A stretch of DNA of 64,000 nt from Bacteroidaceae bacterium (GTDB lineage: Bacteria > Bacteroidota > Bacteroidia > Bacteroidales > Bacteroidaceae), in assembly GCA_017617315.1 (NCBI GenBank), contig JAFZWM010000030.1, positions 124,001 through 188,000 on the forward strand, in the 5' to 3' direction. Made by a program: the position numbers and the translations under genes. Shown piece after piece: positions 55,216-64,000 of the stretch. A model generated the notes under the pieces. The model was not told where the DNA came from and made no database searches. It was given only the letters and a program-made list of their open reading frames with translations. Every line of letters begins with the position of its first letter. The stretch's first letter is position 1.

Positions 55216-56652
55216 ATGAAAACAGATTCCGACAAAAAACATATAGCCAAATCAATAAGTCTGTTCGGCGGACTTCAGGGACTTAGCATCTTGTCCGGCC
55301 TGATTAGGAACAAGGTCGTGGCAATTCTTTTAGGACCAGCCGGAATGGGCCTTATCTCGCTTTACAACAACATCGTAAACCTGCTCAACAACGTGAGCAA
55401 TCTGGGCATCTCGTTCAGCGCGGTAAAGCACATTTCTGAACTTTACGAAGAGGACAATCGCGAAGCCTTGCTTAGATACATAACCGTTGTGCGCGGCTGG
55501 ACAATCATCTCGTCGCTCTTCGGACTTGCGTGTGGAGTTGCTTTGTCACCCCTGTTCAGCTATCTGCTGTTCAACGACCTGTATCATAGCATACATATCA
55601 GCCTGCTGAGCCTTGCTGTTCCGTTCGGGATTGTTTCGGCAGTAGAGATGGGCATTTTGAAGGGCGTGCGCAAGATTCGCGAGATGGCATACGCATCCGT
55701 GGCGATGGTTGTTGTGTCGCTCATCGTCGTTCTGCCAATGTACTATTTCCTTGGCATGAAGGGAATTATGCCTTCGATTGTTGCCATGGGCTTTATAACG
55801 ATGGCGGCGGCAACACATTTCTCGTTTCAGGAGTTTCCTGTTTTTGTCCCGCAGAAGATAAGAGAAATAACAGGTATTGAGCGTTTTCCGTGGTACATGG
55901 GCAAGGCCGAAAATACCGTAGAAATCGAGGTTAGGGGAGTTATTGGCGAAGGAAAGCCGATGATAAAGCTCGGCATCGCCTTCGTAATCGGAATGTGCGC
56001 CACATCGCTTACCGAAGTCTGCCTGCGTACAGCCCTTCTGAAACTTGCCGACATCGATACCGTAGGACTCTACAACGCAGGCTATCTGATAGTTGTAAAC
56101 TATGCCGGAATGGTTTTCTCGGCAATGGAGAGCGATTATTTTCCGCGTCTGTCTGCCGTAAACAAAGATGCCGAAAGATTCAATAAAGTGGTTAACAATC
56201 AGGCTTTTGTATCACTTCTTATCATCTCTCCGGGCGTGATAGCCTTTATGTTCCTGATGCCGTGGTGCTTGCAACTTCTGTTCAGCCAGAAGTTTCTCGT
56301 CATAACCGGAATGTTGCAGCTTGCCGCCCTCAATCTGTATCTGCGCTCCGTAACGCTTCCGGTAGCATATCTCAACCTTGCAAAGGGTGAAAGTCGTGCA
56401 TATCTGATTCTCGAAATATCTTACGACATATTCTTCCTCGCATCCATGCTCGTAGGCTACAGCATGATGGGGCTTACCGGAACGGGACTGGCAATCACCA
56501 TCTCCGCCATCTTCGACTTCATCATCGTTGTGGCATGGTGCTCTGTAAAATACGGCTTCAGGCTTGAGAAGAAAGTCATCATCACGCTTATAATCAACAT
56601 CTTGATTGGACTGGCGGTATATCTTTTCGTATCGGGATTAGTCAGAATCTGA
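55216..56652 (+). CDS. Wzx-type polysaccharide flippase
   Basis: The protein is 478 residues from the ATG at 55216, with about 12-14 hydrophobic helices of the MATE/Wzx fold: FGGLQGLSILSGLIRNKVVAILLGPAGMGLISLYNN at the N-terminus. It flips undecaprenyl-linked oligosaccharide to the periplasmic side. It opens the surface-glycan cluster, followed by sugar-modifying and glycosyltransferase genes. Confidence 0.9.
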   Translation: MKTDSDKKHIAKSISLFGGLQGLSILSGLIRNKVVAILLGPAGMGLISLYNNIVNLLNNVSNLGISFSAVKHISELYEEDNREALLRYITVVRGWTIISSLFGLACGVALSPLFSYLLFNDLYHSIHISLLSLAVPFGIVSAVEMGILKGVRKIREMAYASVAMVVVSLIVVLPMYYFLGMKGIMPSIVAMGFITMAAATHFSFQEFPVFVPQKIREITGIERFPWYMGKAENTVEIEVRGVIGEGKPMIKLGIAFVIGMCATSLTEVCLRTALLKLADIDTVGLYNAGYLIVVNYAGMVFSAMESDYFPRLSAVNKDAERFNKVVNNQAFVSLLIISPGVIAFMFLMPWCLQLLFSQKFLVITGMLQLAALNLYLRSVTLPVAYLNLAKGESRAYLILEISYDIFFLASMLVGYSMMGLTGTGLAITISAIFDFIIVVAWCSVKYGFRLEKKVIITLIINILIGLAVYLFVSGLVRI

Positions 56653-56695
56653 CACCTCTTACATCAGTTTATTTCCATTTCTCGATTATTTTATA

Positions 56696-56703
56696 TATTT
56701 TTG
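56696..56703 (+). promoter_or_regulatory. -7 box upstream of the ketoisomerase gene
   Basis: TATTTTTG lies 18 bp before the ATG at 56722. A second promoter may therefore start transcription inside the cluster. Confidence 0.5.
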
Positions 56704-56721
56704 CTTCTCAATTTATCAAAA

Positions 56722-57123
56722 ATGCAAGTACAGACTTTAGAAATACCAGAAATTGTTGATGAAAGAGGAAGCCTCTGCTTTCTTGAGGGGCTGAAACATA
56801 TTCCGTTCGAGGTGAAAAGGGTTTTCTGGACAACCAAAGTTCCCGAAGGCAAGGACAGGGGCGGACACGCGCACCAGACGAATGCAGAAGTAGTCTTTGC
56901 CATAAACGGAAGCGTAAAGATAAAGACCGACGACGGAAAGGAGCAACTGGAATTTGTTCTCGACAAGCCAAACATCGGACTTGTAATTCCGCCAAACGTG
57001 TGGGCAGACTTGACTGAGTTTAAAGAAAATACTGTACTTGTCGTGATGGCTTCGGAAGAATACAGCGAAGTTGGCTATATACATGACTATCAAAAATTTA
57101 AGCAGTTGTATGGAAGGGATTAG
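56722..57123 (+). CDS. FdtA-like dTDP-sugar 3,4-ketoisomerase
   Basis: The enzyme is 133 residues from the ATG at 56722. The cupin fold carries DRGGHAHQTNAEVVFAINGS, which holds the paired catalytic His residues of the FdtA/QdtA family, and IPPNVWADLTEF. These enzymes convert dTDP-4-keto-6-deoxyglucose to the 3-keto isomer, the step before 3-amination. The product may have the galacto (FdtA) or gluco (QdtA) configuration, which sequence alone cannot separate. Its end overlaps the next gene by 14 bp. Confidence 0.88.
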   Translation: MQVQTLEIPEIVDERGSLCFLEGLKHIPFEVKRVFWTTKVPEGKDRGGHAHQTNAEVVFAINGSVKIKTDDGKEQLEFVLDKPNIGLVIPPNVWADLTEFKENTVLVVMASEEYSEVGYIHDYQKFKQLYGRD

Positions 57124-58069
57124 TATTGTAAGATACACAAACGGGCACTTTGACGAATGGAACGATTTTGTCGATTCGTCAAGAAACGCCACCTTCCTGC
57201 TAAACCGCAACTATCTTGACTATCACAAAGATAGATTCTGCGATGCGTCCGTAATGATTTACGCCGACGGCAAGCTGCTTGCCCTTGCGCCTGCCAATTT
57301 CGACAAGGAATCTGCCACAATCTGGAGTCATCAAGGGTTAACATACGGCGGCATCATCACACACAACGACATGACGGGCGCCAAGATGCTCGACATCTTC
57401 AAGGCTCTCTGCCCATATTTCAAAGAGCAATATAATGCCGTGGCATGGATTTACAAGCCATATCCGCACATATACGCAAGCTATCCGAGCGAAGAGGATT
57501 TGTACGCCCTCTTCAAAGTCGGAGCGCAACTTGTTTCGCGTCAGATTTCGTGTACCATAAGCCAAGACAACAAACTGCCTTTCAGAACCCTCCGAAAGCG
57601 AGGCATGAAGAAAGCCATGCTAAGCAACTACGAAGTGAAAGATGACGATTTGGAAGGTCTGAAAGACTATTGGACGGTTCTCGACGATGTGCTGACAAAC
57701 TGTCACGGCACTCATCCGGTACACAGCTACGAAGAGTTGTCGCTACTTTCTTCAAGATTCCGCAGGAACATAATTCTGCACACCGTGGCAAACCCGGAAG
57801 GCAAGATTTGTGCCGGCGTATTGGTCTTCCTAAGCAAGATGGTGGCACATGCGCAATACATAGCCGCCAACGATGAAGCAAAGCACAACGGCGCGCTCGA
57901 CCTTCTATTCTATCATCTGATAAACGAAGTGTACCCGGATGTCCCGTATTTCGATTTCGGCATCTCTACTGAGCAAGGCGGCAAGGTTCTCAACGAAGGC
58001 CTTCTGTTCCAGAAAGAAGGATTCGGCGGAAGAGCCGTTTGCTACGACATGTACAAGATAAATCTGTAA
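57110..58069 (+). CDS. GNAT/FemAB-like acyltransferase of the polysaccharide cluster
   Basis: The protein is 319 residues from the ATG at 57110, which overlaps the ketoisomerase gene by 14 bp. It has the two-part layout of GNAT-fold proteins of the FemAB/Acetyltransf_6 group: NATFLLNRNYLDYHKDRF near the N-terminus, and VLVFLSKMVAHAQYIAANDEAKHNGALDLLFYHLINE near the C-terminus. Lying between an isomerase and an aminotransferase gene, it probably N-acylates the 3-amino sugar. The usual enzyme in this slot (FdtC) has a different, left-handed beta-helix fold. Confidence 0.7.
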   Translation: MEGISIVRYTNGHFDEWNDFVDSSRNATFLLNRNYLDYHKDRFCDASVMIYADGKLLALAPANFDKESATIWSHQGLTYGGIITHNDMTGAKMLDIFKALCPYFKEQYNAVAWIYKPYPHIYASYPSEEDLYALFKVGAQLVSRQISCTISQDNKLPFRTLRKRGMKKAMLSNYEVKDDDLEGLKDYWTVLDDVLTNCHGTHPVHSYEELSLLSSRFRRNIILHTVANPEGKICAGVLVFLSKMVAHAQYIAANDEAKHNGALDLLFYHLINEVYPDVPYFDFGISTEQGGKVLNEGLLFQKEGFGGRAVCYDMYKINL

Positions 58070-58076
58070 ATAAAGA

Positions 58077-59207
58077 ATGGCTCAAGAAATAAAATTTTTC
58101 GACTTAAAGAAGATTTCAGATTCGTTTGAACCCGAAATGTCGGCAGCCATACAGAATGTTGTCGCCAGCGGATGGTATCTGCAAGGGCAGAGCGTAAAGA
58201 TTTTTGAACAAGAATTTGCCGACTATTGCAACTGCAAATATTGCGTCGGAGTGGGCAACGGTCTGGACGCCCTCACGCTCATTCTCACGGCATACAAGCA
58301 TCTTCTGGGCTGGAACGATGGCGACGAGGTTATCGTATCGGCAAACACCTATATCGCCTCAATCCTTGCCATCACAAGGGCAGGGCTAAAGTCTGTTGCA
58401 TGCGAGCCTACATTAGATGACTATCTTATTGATGTCAAGCAGATTGAGGGACTTATAACCAGCCGCACCAGAGCCATCATGCCGGTACATCTTTACGGCA
58501 GATGCTGCGATATGGCAAGCATCACAAAAATCGCGCAAGAGCATAATCTGAAGGTTGTAGACGACTGCGCTCAGGCTCACGGAGCTTTATACGACGGCAG
58601 AAAAGTAGGCTGCCTTGCCGATGCCTCAGGATTCAGCTTCTATCCCGGAAAAAATCTCGGAGCCTTGGGCGATGGCGGCGCGGTAACAACCAACGACGAA
58701 CTTCTTGCTGCAACCGTACGCCAACTGGCAAACTACGGTTCGGAACGCAAGTATGTAAACAAATACAAAGGCATAAACAGCCGTCTCGACGAGATTCAGG
58801 CTGCCGTTCTTTCGGTAAAGTTGAAACGACTCGACAAGGACAATGCAGCACGCCGTAGGGTGGCAGAAGCCTTTACAAAAGGCATCAGCAGCCAGTTTGT
58901 GACTCTACCATACATCAATGTATGTCGCGATTTTTCGGGCGATGAGCGCAACGTTTTCCACATCTATCCGATAAGATGCAGCCATCGCGACGAGCTTCAG
59001 AAGCATCTGAAAACCAACGGAATAAGCACGTTAATCCATTATCCTATTCCGTTCCACAGGCAAGAAGCCTACAAGGAATACGCAAACCTCAGTCTTCCGA
59101 TAACAGAAAAGATTCATAACGAGGAACTTAGTCTGCCAATGTCGCCACTTCTGACAGAAAGTGAGATTGAGCAGATTGTAAATGCCGTAAACACCTTCAA
59201 ACCATAA
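58077..59207 (+). CDS. DegT/DnrJ/EryC1-family sugar aminotransferase (FdtB-like)
   Basis: This 376-residue PLP aminotransferase has the family motifs [32 protein letters not shown], and the PLP Lys in [18 protein letters not shown]. It is followed by [27 protein letters not shown]. It should transfer an amino group from Glu to the 3-keto sugar made by the FdtA-like enzyme, giving a 3-amino-3,6-dideoxyhexose nucleotide. Seven bases separate it from the acyltransferase gene. Confidence 0.93.
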   Translation: MAQEIKFFDLKKISDSFEPEMSAAIQNVVASGWYLQGQSVKIFEQEFADYCNCKYCVGVGNGLDALTLILTAYKHLLGWNDGDEVIVSANTYIASILAITRAGLKSVACEPTLDDYLIDVKQIEGLITSRTRAIMPVHLYGRCCDMASITKIAQEHNLKVVDDCAQAHGALYDGRKVGCLADASGFSFYPGKNLGALGDGGAVTTNDELLAATVRQLANYGSERKYVNKYKGINSRLDEIQAAVLSVKLKRLDKDNAARRRVAEAFTKGISSQFVTLPYINVCRDFSGDERNVFHIYPIRCSHRDELQKHLKTNGISTLIHYPIPFHRQEAYKEYANLSLPITEKIHNEELSLPMSPLLTESEIEQIVNAVNTFKP

Positions 59208-59216
59208 GAAAAGAGC

Positions 59217-60212
59217 ATGGAAGATATAATTTCGGTTGTGGTCATAACCTACAATCAAGAAGAATATATAGCGCGCGCACTCGACTCAATACTGATGCAG
59301 AAGTGCAGCATTCCGTTCGAAATAATAATCGGAGAAGACTGCTCAACCGACAATACGGGGGAGATTTGCGCCCGATATGCCGAGCAATATCCCGACAAGA
59401 TTACTCTTTTCAGAAACTCGCCAAACAAAGGACTTCTGAACAATTATTTCGACTGTCTTATGGCATGCCGCGGCAAGTACATGGCAGATTGTGCCGGTGA
59501 TGATTTTTGGGTTGATGAATACAAACTCGAAAAGCTCAGAACGATTATGGACGAACATCCCGACGTTACTCTGGCGCATACCGGATATGCCGTGTACAAC
59601 GAGAATACGGGTGTGGCAAGCACTCCGCTGGGCTATCAACCCGAGGCTTACATCAAGGACGGCAAGGCGATGCTTCAAGACATCATCTGCCCGAAAGTCC
59701 CGATGATGATACAATCCACAATGTTCAGAATGAAGCCTCTTCTTGAAGGCTACGAAGAAGATACGGCTCTGTTCCGTAACAAAAATTTGCCTTGCGAGGA
59801 CATGCCTATCTTCTCGGTTCTCGCGTCAAGAGGAAAGGTCGCCTACATTCCCGACGTAACACAAAACTATTCAGTTGGGCACGACTCCCTGTCGAACAAC
59901 GTCGATGAGGTGAAGCAGTTTCATTTTGTAAGGCGAATGGCAAAACTGACATCGTATCTTGCCGAAAAATACGGCATTGACGCCACGGCCTTGAACGAAT
60001 GTTTGAGAATAAAGGCTTTCGCTTTGATAATGCACGTTTTCAGAACGAACAAACCCGAACTTTTGGCTGATTTTGACAATACAATACAAAGTCTTCATAT
60101 ACAAACAGATACAAAGACCAAGTTTCTGCGCCAAGCATTAAAATGCAAAATGTTATGGAAGACTCTTCTATGCGTCCGAAAGGCGTTTGTCCGTCTCAAA
60201 AAACGGGCTTAA
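59217..60212 (+). CDS. family 2 glycosyltransferase
   Basis: This 331-residue GT-A enzyme starts ISVVVITYNQEEYIARALDSIL, then has the nucleotide-sugar Asp in EDCSTDNTGEI and the metal-binding ADCAGDDFW (DxD). The C-terminal part is helical. It probably adds one residue of the surface glycan, possibly the modified 3-amino sugar. It ends 17 bp inside the convergent glycosyltransferase gene. Confidence 0.92.
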   Translation: MEDIISVVVITYNQEEYIARALDSILMQKCSIPFEIIIGEDCSTDNTGEICARYAEQYPDKITLFRNSPNKGLLNNYFDCLMACRGKYMADCAGDDFWVDEYKLEKLRTIMDEHPDVTLAHTGYAVYNENTGVASTPLGYQPEAYIKDGKAMLQDIICPKVPMMIQSTMFRMKPLLEGYEEDTALFRNKNLPCEDMPIFSVLASRGKVAYIPDVTQNYSVGHDSLSNNVDEVKQFHFVRRMAKLTSYLAEKYGIDATALNECLRIKAFALIMHVFRTNKPELLADFDNTIQSLHIQTDTKTKFLRQALKCKMLWKTLLCVRKAFVRLKKRA

Positions 60213-61185
60213 TCCTCTGTATAGCAGGCAGAAAAACGTGCAAAATTTTTATCCCCCAATTCCGGTTTGTCAGGAAATACAATATCCTCAAAGAGGCAGA
60301 ACAGTCTTTCTGATTAAAAGGATATAAGTCTTTCTTTTTCAACCAGATAAGCGCATTGTTCAAATAGTCGTCATCCACACCGTGGAAAATCATTCCGGCA
60401 ACCCAATCGAACGAAAGCTGACGGATTTTTCTTTCAAGAAGTCGGGCTTCTGACTGCGAATTGCACAAACTGTATAGCAAGCCGATGGTCTCTTTAAGGT
60501 TCTCCATGCGCCTTTGCAGATGCTCACCATCTGATTTTGTGGTAATTGAGCCGCTCCGCTTGTAGTAAAAATACACAACAGAATCGGAAATGCAGATAGT
60601 CTTTGCCCTCACCACAAGCTGCGGCGTAAAAAGTTCGTCCTCGTGCAGGAAATGCTCCTTGAAACGCAGTTTTTCCCAGCGTGAATGGGCATCGAGCAAC
60701 GAGCGTCTGAAAACGTAAAGACATGCCGAAGCCCTAAGATTTGTGGTTTCGAGATAATCCTCAACGCTTTTCACAACGCGATTGCCAGCCTTAAAACTGC
60801 CGTGATGCGATGGGGCAGAAGTATATCGCAGGCCAAATGTCAGAATGTCTGCCGAATCGGCACTTTTACACCATTCAACGATGTATTTCATCGCTCCGTC
60901 TGCAATCGTATCGTCCGAGTCTACGAACATTATATATTCGCCGCGAGCCACATCTATTCCTGTGTTTCGCGCCCCTCCAAGTCCCTTGTTTTCCTGTCGG
61001 ATATACCTTGCCGAAGGAAAATCCTTGAGAACTGCTTCCGGACTTTTAGCCGAGCCGTCGTCGATGAGTAGATATTCAGCCTCATCGACCAGAACATCCT
61101 GGCTCACAACGCTTTCCAGACATCCGCGAAGCAAATTATCGTCAATATTATAATAAGGTATGATTACGCTTACCAGAGTGCTCAT
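60196..61185 (-). CDS. family 2 glycosyltransferase
   Basis: This 329-residue GT-A enzyme has VSVIIPYYNIDDNLLRGCLESV, the nucleotide-binding LIDDGSAKS, NKGLGGARNTGIDVARGEY and the DxD-type FVDSDD. It is the second gene of a minus-strand pair and overlaps the upstream GT4 gene by 4 bp and the convergent GT2 gene by 17 bp. Confidence 0.93.
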   Translation of the reverse strand: MSTLVSVIIPYYNIDDNLLRGCLESVVSQDVLVDEAEYLLIDDGSAKSPEAVLKDFPSARYIRQENKGLGGARNTGIDVARGEYIMFVDSDDTIADGAMKYIVEWCKSADSADILTFGLRYTSAPSHHGSFKAGNRVVKSVEDYLETTNLRASACLYVFRRSLLDAHSRWEKLRFKEHFLHEDELFTPQLVVRAKTICISDSVVYFYYKRSGSITTKSDGEHLQRRMENLKETIGLLYSLCNSQSEARLLERKIRQLSFDWVAGMIFHGVDDDYLNNALIWLKKKDLYPFNQKDCSASLRILYFLTNRNWGIKILHVFLPAIQRIKPVF

Positions 61186-62357
61186 TTCCGATTTTTAATT
61201 ATGTCCGTAAAAATCATGTCGAGTTTGTTTGCCAGAACATCGTACGATGCAATCTGACGAACGTTCTGAGAGACTGCAAAGCCGTCGAAATCAACATTTT
61301 CACATGCCTTCTCCATGGCATCGGCCAAAGCCTTAACATCGTCTGTTGGCACAACCGTACAGCCGCCCTCTATGCGCAGGCTGCGCGGAGTTACCTCCGT
61401 TGCCACAACTGGGATTCCAGTGCTCATGGCCTCGAGAAGGGAAAGGGGCTGAGCCTCCGAACGGCTTGGCAGAACCAGAAGATTGCTTTCGTAAAGCACC
61501 TCTCTTACCTTTTCGCGCCCAACACGACCGTAGCAATGCACGTTTTCTACCCCGAACCGCCTTATCATCTTCTGCATTTCTTCCGAATCTGTCCCAAAGC
61601 CCAACACATCCAAACGGCTGTTTTTGTGTTTCTTACAGAATTCCTTGAACGCAGGAAGAAGAATATCGTATCCCTTCAGCGGAATGAAATTGGCAAGGCA
61701 CACAATCCTGTACGGCTTTGCCGAAATCCACCAGTCCTCGCGCTTGCGATAGGCATAGAAATCAGTATCTATGGCGTTGGGCATCTCCTTCCAGCGATAC
61801 TCCTTTCCAAAAATAGGAGCGAGGTTGTCTGTAAGTTCGGCAGCCACGGGCAGGACGATACTCGCCTCGGCGTATGCCTTCCGTATCAACGGAATCTCCC
61901 ACGAACCGCATCCGCCAGTTTTGGCAATCTCGGTCGTAAAATTATAGCTTGACAGATGCTCTGTTATAACATAAGGTATTCCGTAGTCATGGCCTATGAG
62001 CATCGACGCATAGCCAGCCCAATGGGCGCAATGGGCATGTATGATGTCGGGGCAGCCATATTTCTGCACATAGTCGTCAAACATCTGCCTTACCGTTTTT
62101 ACCCATCTCTCAACATTCGGCTTAATCATCATCGGAATGCCTCGCGTGTACGAATAGTAAACGCTAACGCCATCCATTTCCATCCATTTACGGCCGTAGG
62201 AATACAGACAGAAATCGGCAATGCCTTTCTTTACAGAAAGCTGCACGTTGCTGATTATCCGCACGGTATGACCGAACGAACTGAGTGCCTTTGCCTGATC
62301 GAGACAGAACTCTCCTCCGTAGGGCGGAAAAAACGATGGAATCTCAACTATATGCAT
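61182..62357 (-). CDS. family 4 glycosyltransferase
   Basis: The enzyme is 391 residues from the ATG at 62357. An in-frame start 17 codons upstream is rejected because the promoter box lies there. The N-terminal Rossmann domain includes IPSFFPPYGGEFCLDQAKAL, and the C-terminal GT-B donor domain has LANFIPLKGYDILLPAF, GRVGREKVREVLYESNLLVLPSRSEAQPLSLLEAMSTGIPVVATEVTP. The EAQPLSLLEA helix contains the E-x7-E pair of GT4 enzymes. It works on the same glycan as its neighbours. Confidence 0.95.
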   Translation of the reverse strand: MHIVEIPSFFPPYGGEFCLDQAKALSSFGHTVRIISNVQLSVKKGIADFCLYSYGRKWMEMDGVSVYYSYTRGIPMMIKPNVERWVKTVRQMFDDYVQKYGCPDIIHAHCAHWAGYASMLIGHDYGIPYVITEHLSSYNFTTEIAKTGGCGSWEIPLIRKAYAEASIVLPVAAELTDNLAPIFGKEYRWKEMPNAIDTDFYAYRKREDWWISAKPYRIVCLANFIPLKGYDILLPAFKEFCKKHKNSRLDVLGFGTDSEEMQKMIRRFGVENVHCYGRVGREKVREVLYESNLLVLPSRSEAQPLSLLEAMSTGIPVVATEVTPRSLRIEGGCTVVPTDDVKALADAMEKACENVDFDGFAVSQNVRQIASYDVLANKLDMIFTDIIKNRK

Positions 62358-62385
62358 CAATATTCGTTTAATATTTAAATGATGG

Positions 62386-62393
62386 CAAAGGTA
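62386..62393 (-). promoter_or_regulatory. -7 box of the GT4-GT2 unit
   Basis: TACCTTTG on the minus strand lies 28 bp before the ATG at 62357. Confidence 0.6.
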
Positions 62394-62436
62394 GACATTT
62401 TTTTTCATTTCTTGTTGTATATTATAAATTTAATGT

Positions 62437-62444
62437 TATCTTTG
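62437..62444 (+). promoter_or_regulatory. -7 box of the outer-membrane protein gene
   Basis: TATCTTTG lies 33 bp before the ATG at 62478. Confidence 0.6.
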
Positions 62445-62477
62445 CACACGAATTTTAGAATTTTATGAACAAAAAAG

Positions 62478-64000
62478 ATGAAAAGATTGTTATTTACTAA
62501 CGGTTTGTTATTTGGAGTATCTGCTGCAACATTCGCTGGAGGTCTGTTAACGAATACAAACCAGAATGTAGCATTTCTTCGAAACCCTTCGAGAGATGCA
62601 GCGATAGCTATTGACGGTGTGGTGAGCAACCCTGCGGGAGTTGCATTTATGAACGACGGTTTTCACTTGTCTGTAAACATACAGAACGCACATCAGACAC
62701 GCGATGTAACTTCTACATTCGGACCATTTGTCTATGGCGACGGAAATACAGGCACGACAAAAAAATACAGAGGCAAGGCCGATGCGCCGATTGTGCCATC
62801 GCTCCAAGCTGCATACAACAAAGCCAACTGGAGTTTTCAGTTCAACTTTGCCATAACAGGCGGAGGCGGTAAATGTGAGTTCGACAAGGGTCTCGGCTCG
62901 TTCGAGAGTACGGTAGCCATGCTTCCTTTGTTGTCTCGTTCATTGCCATCGATGGCTGAAGGAATGGGATTGGGCACAATAGAAGGTATGCCGCTCATCG
63001 ACAGCTACAAAATGGATACTTACATGCGTGGACGCCAGTATTACTACGGTTTTACACTTGGCGCGGCACGCAAGATAAACGATAACCTGAGCGTCTACGC
63101 AGGCGTCCGCGGATTGTACGGAACATCTAACTACTACGGATATGTGCGCGACATTCAGGTAAAGGTTGGCGACAACTGGTTGCCAGCATCCGAGACTTTC
63201 AAGAACTACTCGATTGCAAGCGCACAGGCATACGGAGCTGCAGCAGAACAGGCTAAGGTAGCTATGGCAGAGAACAAATTTTCTGAAGCTGCCCAATATG
63301 TCGAACAGGCAAAGGATGCCTACACAAAGGCTGTTTTGTATCAGGCTCTCGGAACGGCAACAGAAGATGTAACTTTGAACTGCGACCAATGGGGGCTCGG
63401 ATTCGCTCCGATTCTGGGCGTTGACTATAAGGTTGGTAACTTCAACTTTGCGGCAAAATACGAGTTCAAGACTCGTATGAGACTGCACAACAAGTCGGCA
63501 AATAGCGCAAGCGCCGAAAACATAGCAGTTCTGGCAAAATACAAGGACGGACAGAAGGTTGAGGACGACTCTCCGGCATTGCTCACAGTTGGAGCACAAT
63601 GGGAGATTATCCCGTCGCTCAGAGTATCGGCCGGATGGCATCACTTCTTCGACAAGGCCGGACACATGTACGAGCACCACGAGCAGAAGCTCGGAGGAGA
63701 CACAAACGAGTATCTTGCTGGTGTTGAGTACGACATAAACAAGACAATTCAGGCAAGCTGCGGTTTCCAGAAGACTTGCTACGACTTTACCGACGACTAC
63801 ATGGAGGACATCAGTTTCAACGTAAGCTCTTGGACTTTCGGAGTTGGCGTTGGCATAAAGCTGAAGGAGAACATGAAGCTGAACCTTGCATACTTCCAGA
63901 CAAACTATGGCGACTATATAACTGCCACAACTAACGACTTTAACAACCAGTCGGCAGTAGCAGCTGGCATCATCGCCCCAGTAGTTGCCAAACTGACAGA
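62478..64000 (+). CDS. FadL/OmpP1-like outer-membrane beta-barrel protein (partial)
   Basis: The gene runs off the window end; 507 complete codons are present. The signal peptide is MKRLLFTNGLLFGVSAATFAG. The mature start (GLLTNTNQNVAFLRNPSRDAAIAIDGVVSNPAGVAFM) has the pattern of FadL-type channels, in which an NPA segment contributes to the N-terminal hatch. Alternating amphipathic strands follow, including NDNLSVYAGVRGLYG and WEIIPSLRVSAGWHHFFD. It may import hydrophobic compounds across the outer membrane. An unusual Ala/Glu-rich helical insertion (about 240-280) interrupts the strands. Confidence 0.85.
   Translation, partial: MKRLLFTNGLLFGVSAATFAGGLLTNTNQNVAFLRNPSRDAAIAIDGVVSNPAGVAFMNDGFHLSVNIQNAHQTRDVTSTFGPFVYGDGNTGTTKKYRGKADAPIVPSLQAAYNKANWSFQFNFAITGGGGKCEFDKGLGSFESTVAMLPLLSRSLPSMAEGMGLGTIEGMPLIDSYKMDTYMRGRQYYYGFTLGAARKINDNLSVYAGVRGLYGTSNYYGYVRDIQVKVGDNWLPASETFKNYSIASAQAYGAAAEQAKVAMAENKFSEAAQYVEQAKDAYTKAVLYQALGTATEDVTLNCDQWGLGFAPILGVDYKVGNFNFAAKYEFKTRMRLHNKSANSASAENIAVLAKYKDGQKVEDDSPALLTVGAQWEIIPSLRVSAGWHHFFDKAGHMYEHHEQKLGGDTNEYLAGVEYDINKTIQASCGFQKTCYDFTDDYMEDISFNVSSWTFGVGVGIKLKENMKLNLAYFQTNYGDYITATTNDFNNQSAVAAGIIAPVVAKLT

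Noticed and set aside
62465..62500. Short ORF MNKKDEKIVIY before the outer-membrane protein gene
   Set aside because: It overlaps the real start at 62478, has no codon signal of a leader peptide and no hairpin follows it.

Overview
The window is a chromosomal segment from a Bacteroidales bacterium, most like Prevotella or a close relative. Three things support this. Nearly every operon is preceded by a TAnnTTTG -7 box. The protein families are typical of the group: Porin_10, DUF3078, DUF4450, BspA-type leucine-rich repeats, a fimbrillin-like lipoprotein, and an M6 protease with a short C-terminal tail. The men and his operons have a Bacteroidetes-like gene order. No rRNA, tRNA, insertion sequence, prophage or CRISPR array was seen. 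The assignment is inferred from sequence character, not from a database search.

Layout. 1-3343: end of an unidentified gene, an inverted repeat, a secreted M6 metalloprotease and a membrane protein of unknown role. 3559-7404: gyrA and a secreted TPR protein. 7545-18916: an AraC regulator with a DUF4450 enzyme, a TonB-dependent receptor, a Porin_10 porin paired with an anchored solute-binding protein, and a beta-helix protein. 18995-22644: ligA, dapA and an SH3-like secreted protein. 22641-29312 (minus strand): engB, a hotdog thioesterase, menF, menD, menB, menC and menE, giving most of the chorismate-to-menaquinone branch in one tightly packed operon. 29360-37091: a sodium/solute symporter, an 11-bp minisatellite, recR with two related membrane proteins and an acetyltransferase, a small peptide gene with a fimbrillin-like lipoprotein, and aspS. 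37162-43645: lipoproteins including a BspA-like LRR protein, a DUF3078 protein, and two tandem periplasmic-binding/lytic-transglycosylase proteins. 43874-48410: the hisGDCB operon. 48537-52792: a TonB-C-like protein, a RelA/SpoT homologue, and an iron/cobalamin-type ABC uptake system. 55216-62357: a surface polysaccharide cluster. 62478-end: a truncated outer-membrane beta-barrel gene.

How the genes work together. The his operon carries a complete-looking peptide attenuator. A 15-codon ORF with five His codons is followed by three mutually exclusive hairpins (1:2, 2:3, 3:4), the last a T-tailed terminator just before hisG. This is the best-supported unusual regulatory element in the window.

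The ABC uptake locus is odd in two ways: its permease and ATPase are one polypeptide, and a BspA-type LRR gene sits between the binding protein and that fusion. Other oddities are a tandem transglycosylase paralogue lacking about one lobe of its binding domain, a RelA/SpoT protein with an intact hydrolase but degenerate synthetase motifs, and 11-bp tandem repeats at two distant sites, one extending an LRR gene. The polysaccharide cluster suggests a dTDP-3-amino-3,6-dideoxyhexose made by an FdtA-like isomerase and an FdtB-like aminotransferase, with a GNAT-type protein between them.
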